A DNA stretch of 64,000 nt from Chloranthus sessilifolius (taxonomy: Eukaryota; Streptophyta; Magnoliopsida; Chloranthales; Chloranthaceae), in NCBI GenBank assembly GCA_021018995.1, contig CM037598.1, positions 46,949,185 through 47,013,184 on the forward strand. Direction: 5' to 3'. The notes under the pieces were generated by a model. That model made no database searches, was not told the origin of the DNA, and saw nothing but the letters and a program-made list of their open reading frames with translations. Of the stretch, positions 34,700-46,520 are shown piece after piece. The translations under genes were made by a program, and so were the position numbers. Position 1 is the first letter of the stretch; each line of letters starts with the position of its first letter.

Positions 34700-35095
34700 C
34701 GTGGGAACCATGCACTGAAATAATAGTACATGGCTAAACACAGGCTGAAATAATAGCTTTGTGTCTTAGATCCCGACGTAGGGAGACTATATACTGAAAC
34801 AATAATATATAGTCGGAATGCAGACTAAAATAATAGCCTCGCATTTTAGACCCTTAACCCTAATGAGGGACCATATACTAAAATAATAGTATATGGCTGG
34901 ACACAGGCTGAAACAATAGTTCTATGGCTCAGGCCCCATACCCCTGACGTGGGAATCATGCAGTGAAACAATAGTACATGGCCGGACACAGGCTGAAATA
35001 ATAGCTCTGTGGCTTAGATCCCAACATAGGGAGACTATATACTGAAAAAATAGTATATAGTCGAAATGCAGGATGAAACAATAACCTGGCATTTC
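34700..35095 (+). repeat. Tandem repeat inside LTR T1
   Basis: About five units of 75-85 bases, each with CTGAAATAATAGTACATGGC or a close variant followed by GACACAGGCTGAAATAATAG. The LTR of T2 has one unit (48728-48795), so the array expanded in one copy or shrank in the other. Confidence 0.8.
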
Positions 35096-35549
35096 AAGTC
35101 CGACCCAGACCCAGACAACCCCGAATTAAGCGCCTAAAACCAAGCGCTCAATTCGATTACACACCAAATCACAAGCGCGCAATCAGTCCCTTCTCAGACC
35201 AGACTTCCTTTCCCAAGACTAACTCGAGACTCGATCACTCGTCTACCATGAGACGCGTGATCAGATTGAGCACCACTTCACCGATGCGCATTTGGCCTAC
35301 GCCCAGCCTAGCCTCACTATCACTGACCCCTAAGTTTCCTCCATTAAACGCTTCGAGAGTGGCACTTAATTGGATTATGCACCCCAAAATGGGCGCGTAA
35401 TTAGTTCTAACGCTATTAGGACTAGGAAACTAGTTGAGCAAGTCAGCCGGTCACTCATTGAGTCGGTGACCGACTCAAAGCAATTAAGCATCGGGAAATC
35501 GACAATTTGATTAAACGCCTGAAACAGGGAGTTTAATTGGAGAAAAACC

Positions 35550-35557
35550 TATAAAAG
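35550..35557 (+). promoter_or_regulatory. TATA box of LTR T1
   Basis: TATAAAAG in CCTATAAAAGA, right after the GCGC/AATT word zone; T2 has TATAAATAG at 49408-49416. Confidence 0.6.
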
Positions 35558-37169
35558 ATTTTTTTCTAATTCGCCCCAGGGGAGGCTAGGCAATTTTCGA
35601 GAGAGAACAGACTTTTTTAGGATTTCAAAACTAGTGAACTCCGAGAATGAGCACATAGAACAACCTAACCATGATTTCGAGATTCAAGCTTCGAATCTTC
35701 GAGATTTCCCTCCTTAGCCCCGGTCCTAGGTAAAAATCTTAGTTTTAGACTTAAGATATTTCTCTTAGTTTTAATTTTCAATCCTAGACCGTAGCACCCT
35801 TTTTGGACCCAAATTCTCTATATCTTGCTCTAGTCCTCTATTTCTAGAACCAGTTCTTAATCCGACAGTGCGACCCACAGATCCCAGACTTTAATTCCGT
35901 CCTAAAATCTCAATTTCCAGTCCTATCATTAATCTCTGGTTCCAGGTCTGAGGCTTTAGAACTAGTCCTTAATCATGCAGTCTAATTTTTTGATTTCAGA
36001 CCCAAATTCAGTCCTAAAATTTTAAATTATAATTTTAATTTCCTATTTTAATACCTCTAAGAATCCTAAATATTAATTTTAGTTCCTACAATTTTAGTTT
36101 TACCATTTAATTCATAATTATTACTCCGAAATTGACTCTGAAAAATCCAAAAATACTATTTCACAGTCCAAAATCCAATTTATCTTTAATCTCAGCCACC
36201 CGATTTGCCTAAGGGAGGTTACGGAGGGTACTCAGAAACTAGGCCAATCCTCCTTAGCATAGCGGGCCCAAAACCCTTTTTTTTTGGAATTACTTTAATT
36301 AGGATTATAATATTAGTTCCATAATTTCTTCTTAGAATTTTAGTATAGTCAATTTACATGCTTTATTTCAATTAAATCCTTAGAATAATTGCTTTGATTA
36401 GAACTCCAGTAAAATTAGTTCCTTTATTTTAATTAGATAATTCTAGCATAGTTAATTCCTCGCTTTATTAGACCCCAGTATCAGTAATCAGTCCTTTTAT
36501 TTTAGTTAGAATCTTAGTATAATTAATTTATTGCTCTGATCATAATTCTAGTCAAATTAGTTTCTTTATTTTTAATCATAATTTAGTATAGTTAATTCAT
36601 TGCTTTAATCAGAATTTTAGCAAAATTAGTTTATTTAATTTAATTAGAATTTAAATAAAATTAATTCATTGCTTAAATTAGAGTTTTAGTAAAATCAGTC
36701 TTCTACATCAATTCAAATTCTGGTACAACTAGTACACGTGCTTTACTTAGAATTTCAATATAATCAGCATGCTTAGTTTAATTAAAGTTACATTAAAATT
36801 AATACACCTGCATTCCTAGTACAATTAAGAGACTGATGTTAATTGGACTTTTAGTAGTATTAGAACACTATATTAATTAGAATTCTAGTAGTGCTAGGAA
36901 ACTAAATTAAATAGACTCCTGATAGAATTAGAAAACTAGATTAAATAAATTATAATAAATTTCCACATAACTAAACTCACAACAAAATTGAGAAATCTAA
37001 ACTGATCAGAATTATAACAATAACGGGAAGGGAAGAAAAATTAAACTATCTAAATATAAGAAAAGACATAGCTGCTGACATTCGCAGGCGGACGATTCAG
37101 TATAGAAGTAACCCACACGCGTTCTAAGGCATGATCATTGATGTGTTGCAGCGTTGTTAAATATCTACA

Positions 37170-37330
37170 GCTGGCAATCACAACAAACTAGGAACCTTCT
37201 TAGAAAACCTTTTATTTCTAACCCTCCAAACGTCGCATCGCTAGAGTCCACCTGGGCAGAATTGGAGCCACTGATTCAACGGGGATCAAGAGGAACCCAG
37301 AAAAAGCGTGCACCAATAATCGTGAGCAGA
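37170..37330 (+). promoter_or_regulatory. Putative primer site and leader after LTR T1
   Basis: GCTGGCAATCACAACAAAC follows the LTR; T2 has GCTGGCGATCGCAACGAAC. The position fits a primer binding site starting at TGGC (37172); I cannot assign the tRNA. Leader similarity to T2 (GGAACCCAGAAAAAGCGTG) ends near 37320-37345, where element F begins. Confidence 0.55.
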
Positions 37331-37339
37331 AATAACCCT

Positions 37340-38025
37340 AGAAACACTTGTCGCATAGTTGAAAATGAGCTTCGCGAGAGGCATATTTGATGAGACAAAG
37401 GGGTCTCGCGAGGCTCATTACTGTTCATCCTTTCGGCAGTATGCTCGCGAGGCTCTCGCTAAGATAAAATTTGCACATTAGAGCCTCATGAGCACCTCCA
37501 TTCTGCCTGATTTGTAGCTTGCGGGGTTCAGTTAGCCATGCGAGAAGGCCACATTTGCCTTGATAGCTTCCAAATTTTCCTTGATAACTTCTCACGAGGG
37601 TGCTTAAGCTTTGCGATAAGGCCAAATCGATTGCTTCGCAGTGCCACCCCATTGGCATGTGCATTTAAACTGTCATGCACCTTGCCATGGTGCACCAACA
37701 CCATATGTCTATCACATCTCAACTATTTCAGAGCTGTGACACTCTTGCCCACTGCCTAATTCCTGCACACATATGTCCACAACACAAATCATAGCAGTTA
37801 ATCAATTTAAACTCTACATTGCACAGTCCACTTTATAATCAAACCACACATGCAGATTGCTTAATCCCTAGGTGAAGACTCAACCTAGATTCTGATTTTC
37901 TAGACACTTACACAATCACTCACACTAAAACAACACATCAAAAACAAACCAGGAACAATAAATGACAGAATTTTTAAAACACAATAAACAAAACAGCTAT
38001 GATACACAAGTTACAAGGCTATGGA
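37340..38025 (-). repeat. Post-pol spacer of F with CG-rich word array
   Basis: Non-coding, related to B 22355-22865. Words such as CTTCGCGAGAGG, CTCGCGAGGCTC and CACGAGGGTG lie between 37360 and 37640. No ORF corresponding to the post-pol gene of B or D remains. Confidence 0.65.
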
Positions 38026-39250
38026 TCACTTATTAGTGGGAGGTTCTTGAAGGTAGATGGTCTTAACTGACTTCATAGATTTTTCTACACACAGTTTAAG
38101 CCTCTGACCATTTACTTTCATGATCTTCCAAGAAGTGGGGTCCATGATCTGCATAGCCCCAGATGAGGATGCATGAGTTACAACAAAAGGGCCATCCCAT
38201 CAGGATTTTAACTTACCTGGGAAGAATTTCAGTTTAGAGTTGAACAACCACACCTTGGCACCAATTTCAAAGTCCTTTCTCAGCAGACTTTTGTCAAAGA
38301 AAACTTTGTATTTCTCCTTGTAAATTCTTGAATTTGCATAGGCCTCCAGTCTCAACTCCTCTAGTTCAGCCACCTGCAATTTCCTGTGTGAACCAGCAGC
38401 AGTTAGATCAAAATTTAAAATTTTAATAGATCAGTAGGCTCTATGTTCTAACTCCACTAGTAGATGACAAGCCTTGTCATAGACCAGCCTAAAATGGGAC
38501 ATTCCAATAGGGGTCTTATAGGCAGTCTTATAAGCCCACACGACATCCTGCAACTTCAAGGACCAGTCCCTCCTATCAGTCCTCACAATTTTCTCTAAAA
38601 TGTTCTTGATTTCTTTATTAGAGATCTCCACTTGCCCACTGGTCTATGGGTGGTATGGAGTAGCCACTCTATGTGAAACAAAGTACTTCTTGAGTAGTCT
38701 CTCAAACTACTTGTTACAGAAATGACTCCCCTCATCACTAATGATGGCTCTGGGGGTGCCAAATCTGGAGAAGATATTGTCTTTCAAAAATCTAAGGACA
38801 ACTATGTGGTCATTGGTTCTTGTGGCAATGGCTTTAACCCATTTGGACACAATCCACAGCCACAAGAATGAAATTAAACCCATAGGAAGGAGGAAATGGA
38901 CCCATGAAGTCTATTCCCCATACATCAAACAGTTCTACCACAAGGATGTGGTGCAATGGCATTGAATCTCTTTTTGATATGCCCCCCATCTGTTGACATC
39001 TTTGATAGGCCTTGCAGTGCTCCATTGCATCCTTAAACAAGGATGGCCAATAAAATCCACTTTGGAGTACCTTGGCAGCTGTTTTTCTTCCCCCAAAATG
39101 ACCTCCACAGGCCTGGTCATGGCACACTAAAAGAATGCTATGGAATTCATTTTTAGGAACACACCTCCGCACAACTTAGTCTGCACAACACCTGTAAAGG
39201 TAAGGATCCCCCCACAGAAAATATTTGACCTGAGAGAAAAATAGGTCTTT
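38026..39250 (-). pseudogene. pol: Integrase of element F
   Basis: Zinc finger HHCC at about 39010-39140 (CHDQACGGHF ... HCKAYQRCQQ). The core starts with VELFDVWGIDFMGPF near 38900. [10 protein letters not shown] near 38610 carries the catalytic Glu, and the basic C-terminal part ends at EPPTNK with the stop at 38026-38028. Frameshifts near 38840 and 38640 and stops at about 38428 and 38203 break it. Confidence 0.87.
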
Positions 39251-40560
39251 GTCCATCTTGGACCGATGTGGGGGGATTCTTCCTATAACAAGATAGTTCA
39301 CAATGTTTGCAAACTAGAAAACACTCACAGTTATGGAAAGAAGTTTCTCATCCAAGAAAGAATCATTCACAGGTATGTGTGCACAGTCAGCAGTTAAAAT
39401 TCTAGACAAGCGGTCTGTAACCACATTTTCCATACCCTTTTTATCCTTGATCTCTAGATCAAACTCCTATAACAGGAGGATCCATCTGATCAACCTAGGC
39501 TTAGCTTCCTTTTTAGACAACATGTATTTCAGGGCAGAGTGGTCAGTGAACACAATGATTTTAGATCCTAAGACATAAGTCCTAAATTTCTCCCAAGCAA
39601 AGACAACAGCCAATAGCTCTTTCTCAGTTGTGGTATAATTCAACTGAGCATCAATCAATGTCTTGCTGGCATAATAAATTACACTAGATAATTTATCTTT
39701 CCTCTACCCCAAAACTGCACCAATGGGAAAATCCGAAGCATCACACATAAGCTTAAAGGGAAGGGAGTAATCTGGGGCCTGCATGATAGGGGCAGAAGTC
39801 AAGTAATTTTTCAGAACCTCAAAGGCAATCATGCACTCAGTAGTGAATATAAAAGGCACATCTTGACACAGCGGGTGGCATAGAGGTTTAGAAAATTTTG
39901 AAAAATCCTTGATGAACCTTCTGTAGAAACCAACATGCCCAAGGAAAGATCTCACTTGCTTGACAGTTTTTAGAGGAGGCAAATGTGAGATCAAATCAAT
40001 TTTTGTCATATCTACCTCAATTCCTTTATTGGAAACCACATGACCAAGAACAATTCCATGGGTAACTATGAAATTGCTCTTTTCTCAGCTCAACACTAGG
40101 TTGGTTTCCTCACATCTCTGAAGCACAAGAGACAGATGATGCAAACACTGATCAAATCATCACCATATATAGAAAAATCATTCATAAAAATCTCCAAACA
40201 CTTGTCTAACATGTCAGAAAAAATTGCAAACATGCACCTCTGGAAAGTAGGAGGAGCATTACAGAGTCCAAAAGGCATCCTTCGATAAGCAAAGGTGCCA
40301 AAGGGATAAGTGAAAGCTATTTTCTCTTGATCTTGTGGATACACAGGGATCTGGTTATAACCAGAGTATCCATCAAGAAAGCAATAGTAAGCTTTTCCTG
40401 CTAACTTATCCAGAATCTGGTCAATGAAGGGCAGTGGAAAATGGTCCTTCCTTGTCTTGGAGTTTCAGTTTTTTGTAGTCAATACAGACCCTTCAACCAG
40501 TGGTCTCCCTGGTTGGCATTAATTCTCCAAACTCATTAGGCACTATAGTGATGCCAGACT
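39251..40560 (-). pseudogene. pol: Reverse transcriptase and RNase H of element F
   Basis: RT pieces: RMPFGLCNAPPTFQRCM near 40230-40290. The catalytic motif near 40185 is FMND, not FMDD (GAT to AAT), which would kill catalysis. GIEVDMTKIDLISHLPPL is near 39970-40020 and LGHVGFYRRFIKDFSK near 39900-39950. RNase H: CDASDFPIGAVLG near 39710, [14 protein letters not shown] near 39600-39640, [10 protein letters not shown] near 39530. A frameshift follows the first RT motif near 40480. Confidence 0.87.
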
Positions 40561-41700
40561 TCTTAGGCACCACCTGTGTAGGTGACACCCATTCAGAGTC
40601 AGAAATTGGGTATATTACTCCATCATCAAGTAGTTTTACAACTTCCTTCATCACCACCTCCTGCATATGAGGATTTAACTTCCTCTGCATCTCCCTAGAG
40701 GGTTTGGAACCCTCTTCCGAATGAATTTTGTGTATACACACAGCTGGGTTAATTCCCCTCAGATCAGCTATAGTCCATCCAATTGCCTTTCTATGCATCT
40801 TGAGTACAACAATCAGTTTCTGTTCTTGCTCCTCAGTGAGGGAAGATGAAATAATCGCAGGCAATTTTTTATCTTGCCCCAAGAATACAGATTTGAGAGT
40901 GCTGGGGACCTGTTTTAGCTCCAACTCTAGTGGGCTGATAAGAGAAGGCAGCAGAGGTAACTTTGATGGCTGAGGTGGGGGCAGCAACTTGGGTCTACAT
41001 GTGGAATGTTGCACTAGGCCCTTTGAAGACCTTGATGTGTTGTTGTCTTCAACCAGGTGAATTGGGGCCACCTCCTCATTAACCTCAGTCCAAATATGTT
41101 CAATCTCCTCACCAATTATGTCCCAATCCAGCAGATTGGAAACATTTTCCTCCACAAGGTCATCTAATACATCTATTGCAAAGCAGTCCTCATTGTCTAG
41201 TTGAGGTTGCTTGGCAGCATTGTACACATTTAATTTGACCTTCATGTTTCCAAAGGTCACCTCCATTATCCCTGATCTGTATTGTATACAAGCATTGGCT
41301 TTGGCCAAAAATGGCCTGTCCAAAATGACAGGAATGTACGTGCCACTTTCGAAGGTTCCATATCCAAAACAAGAAAATTAGAAGGATAAAATAATTTTTC
41401 CACTCCAACCAGCACATCTTCTACCAAACCCATAGGCCTTCTCTCAGATCTATCAGCCATCTAAAGCACAACAGATGTTGGTTTTAGTTCTCCCAAACCT
41501 AGTTGTTCATACACAGAGTATGGCAGCAGATTGACATTCGCTCCCAAGTCAAGGAGGGCTCTACCTATGTTATGTTCCCCAATGATGTAGGGGATAGTAG
41601 GTACCCCTGGATCCTACAATTTTCCTGGTGTGGAGATAGACAATACAGACTGGGCATTCTCAACTTCAAAAACCTTTTTGGATAAATGAACCCTAGACTT
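40561..41700 (-). pseudogene. pol: Protease and RT N-terminal region of element F
   Basis: Protease motif LLDLGANVNLLP near 41515-41560 (Ala-Asn for the usual Ala-Ser), then MADRSERRPMG (41460) and, after a frameshift near 41350, RPFLAKANACIQYRSG. The frame 41323-40493 is the longest clean pol ORF in F. It runs through the acidic protease-RT linker and the RT entry (KPSREMQRKLNPHMQEV, near 40650-40710), where C has several stops. Confidence 0.87.
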
Positions 41701-41987
41701 TTTGTGCTGGGTACAAAGGTCTTTGAGAAACTTTGCATAGGTTGGGACCTGGTTGATGGCATCAAGCAGAGGTAAATTGATCTTAACTTACTTGAAGGTC
41801 TCCATCATTTCCTCCATTTTAGCTTGCCCCTTATTAATAGGGGAAGGACCTTTTAATTCATGAGGAAATGGCAGTTGTAGTACTGCTGGTACCTTCGCTA
41901 CATGCTTAGCTATATCATGATCAAAATTTTATTTTCTTCATTTATTTCTTCTTGTTGGGGCTCAACAACAGCCCCATTATATTCCAC

Positions 41988-43594
41988 CTACTGCTCAGTA
42001 GCAGTAGATGAATTCTTCTCCTCTTCCAGACTCACATTCCTCTCTTTATTAGTCTCATTTTTCTCCTTTGTCTCCCTGCCAACCTGATTGTCAACCACCC
42101 TATCACTCCTTAAGGTAGTTACTGCCTTAGCCTCTTCATGAGTTAAAGAGCCCTCACCAATCATAAATTGACCCTTAGGGTTGGCTTGGGGTTGACTAGG
42201 CAGTCTGCCCTCCTCTCTTCTGGCCAATGCATTCAAAATTTTGCCCAACTAGTCCTCTATCTTTTTTATGCTTTAACTGTGAGAGTTCACAGTCTGTGAT
42301 AGAGAATTCAGGTTTTGCAGTGATGACAAAAAATTTTCTTCAGAGGAGGGGGTTCTAGGATTATGTGGGGGCAGTGCCAATTGGTTAGGCCGTGGGGCTG
42401 AATGCTGAAAGGCCTGTCTTGGTGCATAGTCCTACCGAAATTGTGGTTGTGGCCTATAAGGTAATACCAACTGTTGCTGCTGGAGTTGCTGATATGTGTC
42501 TTGTCTCCACCTCAAATTGGGGTGGTTTATCCATTGATACCCAGTAGGTTGCTGCCCATATGACTGGGTAACATTGGCATATTCCAAGACCAATTCAGAA
42601 TATTGGCTGGCTGATGGATAGTCCTCAAGTGAATGTGTGGGAGACTGACATATCAGATATGGCTCTTCCACATGTGTAACCAATCTAGGCTGTAACCCAC
42701 TCATCAATTTATAAAATTTGAGGCTCAACCTGTCCCCCATCCTCTCCAAATTAATGGGCACACTTACTTCATACATCCTTCCTTTAGAGCTGACCTCTTT
42801 CCCCACTTTAACAGGAATCTCAATGCCATTTCAGGACAGAGACTCTTGCTGTATGAATTTTTTACTTATAACATCAAACAACTTCCATGCTTTATCAGCA
42901 GTCTTGTGGAGTTAAGTGCCCCCACATGAGGCATCCACCAAATCCCTGCTCTTGGGATCAATTCCTTGGTAGAAGCTCTGGACAAGCTGCCACTTAGGAA
43001 TTTAGTGGTGGGACATTATTTCAAAAGCTCCTTAAACCTTTCCCAAGCTTAATAAAAGTCCTTAGTTGGGAATTGAGCAAAGGAAATTATGCTCTCCCTC
43101 AACTGGCTAGTTTTTGACATTGAGAAAAATTTAGTCAAAAATTGGCTTTGGAGATCATTCCATGACTGTATGCTATTTTCTAGGAGCATGGACAGTCAAG
43201 TTCTAGCTTAGTCCTTTAATAAAAAAGGAAAGAGCCTCAGTTTGGTGGCTTCCTCTCCCAAGCCAGCAATGTTGCATGTAGTGCACAAAGCCAAGAACTT
43301 ATCAATGTGCTTATATGGGTCTTCTTTACTAAGCCCATGAAAAGATGGTAGCATTTTAATGATGGATGATTTAATCTCATAATTTCCTTAAACAGTAGGG
43401 AAAGCAATGTAGAAAGGGGCGGTATATACCCCTGGTGTATTGAATTCCTTCAATATTCTATGTTGCTCACCCATCTCTACTACTGGTTAAGTATCCACAA
43501 CAAGGGTTTGTGTGGTGTTCCTAGGTCTATGGGCCCTCTCTATCTTAGGATTTGGAGGTTCTAAGTCAGGGTGAAGGGACCTCCTACCCGACAT
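41988..43594 (-). pseudogene. gag: Gag of element F, broken
   Basis: ATG at 43594 starts MSGRRSLHPDLEPPNPKIER, followed by stops. LPSFHGLSKEDPYKHID is near 43300-43360 and the core is in fragments. The zinc knuckle near 42600-42660 is degenerate (Tyr for the first and last Cys: YLICQSPTHSLEDY). The C-terminal helix and ANPKGQFMIGE lie near 42160-42250. Confidence 0.85.
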
Positions 43595-43928
43595 ACACAC
43601 ACACGGCAGTAAGTAAAGAAAAACACAGACAACACACTTAAAGAATTTACAAACAAAAAGAACTGCTAACAAGTACTACTGAACTACTGAAAATCAATAC
43701 AACAAAAATGGAACTGAGATCTAAGGGGAAAGAAATGTAAACTAAAGGTAGCTAAGCTCCAGCTGCAGTGTAAGCTTTTCCCTTTTTCTACTGTCCAGTT
43801 CTGCAAAAGCCAATACAAAATTAGTACCTTTTATTCAAAACAGGTACTGCTAGAAATGAATATAGTAAACAAATATACACTCAGGTCTACTAATTAGATT
43901 AACATCCTCGATAGCGGCATTAAAAACT
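43595..43928 (-). promoter_or_regulatory. Leader and decayed primer site of element F
   Basis: Minus strand TAATGCCGCTATCGAGGA at 43905-43922 occupies the primer-site position; it is a decayed version of the tRNA-Asp site. The leader is non-coding. Confidence 0.7.
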
Positions 43929-46296
43929 TGTTGGCTTATTTTCAGGTGCTGTTATTTTTAGTAGAAAACACAGTGGTAAAAATCAATCAAAGTAAAGGGG
44001 GATGGAAAGACATGAAAAGAGCACGATCCAGGGCCTGTTGTAGCAAGTTTTAAAAGTAATAGTTTATCCCATAGGGAAATTGATCTAGAACCCAGAAAGG
44101 GTTATTTAGTAGGCCTCTAGATCTGGCTACAGATCTGGCAATCCTAAAGAAAGGGAGTGTTTAGGGGTGCCACAACTAAAACTAAAACTAAGAAATGAAA
44201 TGCAGTCCTATACTACAGAAAAGGTTTTAAAGAAGGTGTTGATGGGATTATAAAATAAAGGTAAAATGATGAGAAGTTTGCAGCTAAGATTAAATCAGTT
44301 ATGCAACTAAGATCTAGAGTTGATTCTGCAGTATTCCTTCAGATGGCTACAAGCTCACCAGCAAGATAGAGGGATCCAAATCAACCCTTGTGAATCAACT
44401 GCTCTCTTAAGGCTATAATTTGTTCACTTAAATGGTCATAGACTATCCTAAGGAGATGATCAATTCACATGGGTCCAAGGGAATGGATTGATCCTAAGGC
44501 TATAATCTGTCCACTTAAATGGTCACAGACTATCCTAGAGATTTCCTCCAACCAATGAATCAAATTAAAAAATGAATACCATTGCATATACTATGTTTGC
44601 AAGGCTACAAGCTCAAGCATTCATAGGAGCAAACAACTCTTAAAAGTCTAGTGAAAATCATTGACAATCAGAGGTTGAATGGGGACTTAGACTCAGCTGG
44701 TCATTGCTACAAAAGGCCTGCAATGATCAAGCTCACAAGTCTGCAATCTCTATAGAATATCAGATCTAAAATCTAATAATGGCATTGCCACACAAAGGGG
44801 AGTTTGAATCTACACTATCTCTCACTTGGCCACAAGCTCAAGTTCAAAGAGAAAGAATCTATCTCAGATATGTGATTTAGACCAGTCTTAGGACTATAGT
44901 CTGTCCACTTGAATGGTCAAAGGCTATCACAGAAGGCTGAGATAGAACAAGATAATTGCTGCTACCACCATGGTTGCAGGGCTACAAGCTCAAGCAACCA
45001 TGGGTGTATCAAATCCATAGATATCCAAGCACCAAACATGAAATAAATATAGATTCAAATAAGCTAGAGAAATGGCATTGCATTGGTCAAAATGAAACTT
45101 ATAATATATGCCCCCAAGGCAACAGCCAGTGCAGAAATCAAATCAGCCCCCAGTGCTCACACAACACCCATTACAAACTGAAATAAAACTAACTACTTAC
45201 ACAAGATCTTGGCCAGCAAATGCTGAGCCAAGGAAGAAAAAAGGAAAAAGGGATGATCTAACCCTAACCCTAATGACCTAAGCACTCTCGAACTCACAGC
45301 CAATTTAGGTTAGAAGATGAGATAAGATTTCACAAAAATATTATTGCTTAAATATTAAGTCTCGCATTGCCTTGGCCAATAAGAACACAGAAGAGAAAAT
45401 CCTAATTTCTGCATGAAGACGTGGCTCCATGGATACCTTGAGATGTTTGAAATTAATGAGAACCTCGAGATGTGTGCCCTTGAAGTAAGGAAATCCCCAA
45501 AGTGTCCCTATGTATGGACTGAGAAGTTGGGATCCCAAGCTACACGCAGATGAGTGCTATAATTTGGCCTCTCGTGAAGCTCTCGCATGGATGATATTGT
45601 AGTTGAATGAGCTTCGCGAGGTCCCTTTTACATTGAGTAGTAGAGCTCGCGCAGATGGTTCGCCAAGCTGTCGCGAGGATGAACTTTGAACTGCGCAGAG
45701 TTGATTGCCAGGATGGGCTACACATCTCGTGTGGCTGGCTCTGTCTTGGAGGCACGAAAGGTCTTCACGAGATTTGTGTGAGAAATCTTTTGGGCATCTC
45801 TCTCCTCTTGAGATGTGCGAGTTGTGTGCGAGCTCTAAGTGCACTGCACGAGTTCTTTAACTGCTGCATGATTGAGCTATGCGAGAGCTGCGCGAGGGTC
45901 TGTTCAGGCCAATTGGGCTGCACGAGGATTGCACGAGTTTGCTTTCAGCCACATGAGACTTCCTCTATGCATAGATGCTACTGTGTGCAAACTGCTGCAA
46001 TAGTCTCCTCTGCATGGGTCCACTCTTCTTTCATCTACTTGACTTCTAGTGCACACTTGGGCTACCAAAATGATCACCAAGGTATATACCACCATGATGT
46101 ATCCTCTATTCTTGCATCCGCTTCAAGGCTTGCCTTAAAAATTCTCTTCTCTGGCCTCCAAATGAGTGGACTATTGTACTAAGATGCAAAGTCATTCCTC
46201 ACTACAAACACACTCAAAAGAGGTTTATTAAATGGCTCCAAGGTGTAGTAAAGGCTAGGTTAAGAGGTGAAAAATGGTGTTTTTCAGTTCTTAACA
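43929..46296 (-). repeat. 5' LTR of element F (2368 bp)
   Basis: Minus strand starts TGTTAAGAACTGAAAAACAC at 46296 and ends AGCCAACA at 43929. CG-rich words at 45540-45960, telomere-like run at 45258-45273, three quasi-palindromes (about 44407-44450, 44491-44535, 44887-44930). Confidence 0.88.
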
Positions 46297-46420
46297 GCTG
46301 ACCTCCTCCTTCCCAATGCTACTCATTCTGAAAGTCACACCACTGTCGGAAGCCCCGTCAGGCTAAAGATCATGTGAAACCATGAACCATGGAAGAAACA
46401 ACATCAAAATCCGATGGGTG
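46297..46420 (-). pseudogene. 5' end of a PMD-type gene in T2, cut by element F
   Basis: Minus strand 5' UTR and an ATG at 46326 (MSSIGKEEVS), aligned by its 5' UTR to T1 29940-30060 and by position to the other PMD copies. Only about ten codons remain before F. TATATATAG at 46496-46504 is its likely TATA box. Confidence 0.45.
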
Positions 46421-46495
46421 GATTATAAGTTATCGTTGAAACTCAGGACTTAGAGAAAAATAGGAATAAATGAAGAAAAATGATAAGAACTCGGG

Positions 46496-46504
46496 TATAT
46501 ATAG
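46496..46504 (-). promoter_or_regulatory. TATA box of the T2 PMD remnant
   Basis: Minus strand CTATATATACCC, with GCGCACAA/AATTGCGC words just upstream (46520-46760). Confidence 0.45.
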
Positions 46505-46520
46505 AAACTAGCTTAATTAA

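Larger units (their letters stand above)
34630..37169 (+). repeat. LTR of T1 (2540 bp)
   Basis: Starts TGTAGATACCCCATTTTCC and ends AAATATCTACA. It aligns with 48614-50617 over its length. Inside, in order: five units of a roughly 80-base repeat (34700-35095), a zone of GCGC/AATT words (35110-35530), TATAAAAG at 35550-35557, CTTAGTTCTAG-type low-complexity repeats (35740-36150), and AT-rich TTAGAATTTTAGTA repeats (36290-36980). Confidence 0.82.
27468..37330 (+). mobile_element. Block T1: Tat-like gypsy element, 3' region, LTR and leader
   Basis: A family unrelated to the Athila copies. Left to right: antisense PMD gene 5' ends (minus strand), a GC-word region, a polypurine tract, a 2.5 kb LTR in plus orientation and a short leader. 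This order (antisense ORF between pol and 3' LTR) is that described for the Tat lineage. Gag-pol is missing here. B truncates it at the left, F at the right, and solo LTR E interrupts it. An internal 3' end before the LTR and a leader after it mean that the LTR once joined two element interiors. Confidence 0.65.
37340..46296 (-). mobile_element. Element F: Athila-type retrotransposon lacking its 3' LTR
   Basis: Minus strand, right to left: 5' LTR, degenerate primer site, leader, gag, protease, RT, RNase H, integrase and post-pol spacer, ending abruptly near 37340 against the T1 leader. Its 3' end is deleted. The right end abuts a PMD gene 5' end at 46297, so F inserted into Tat-like sequence as B did. 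Confidence 0.88.

Noticed and set aside
37340-38025. A 3' LTR of F at its left end
   Set aside because: No sequence resembling an Athila-type LTR start or a polypurine tract there; the element is truncated.
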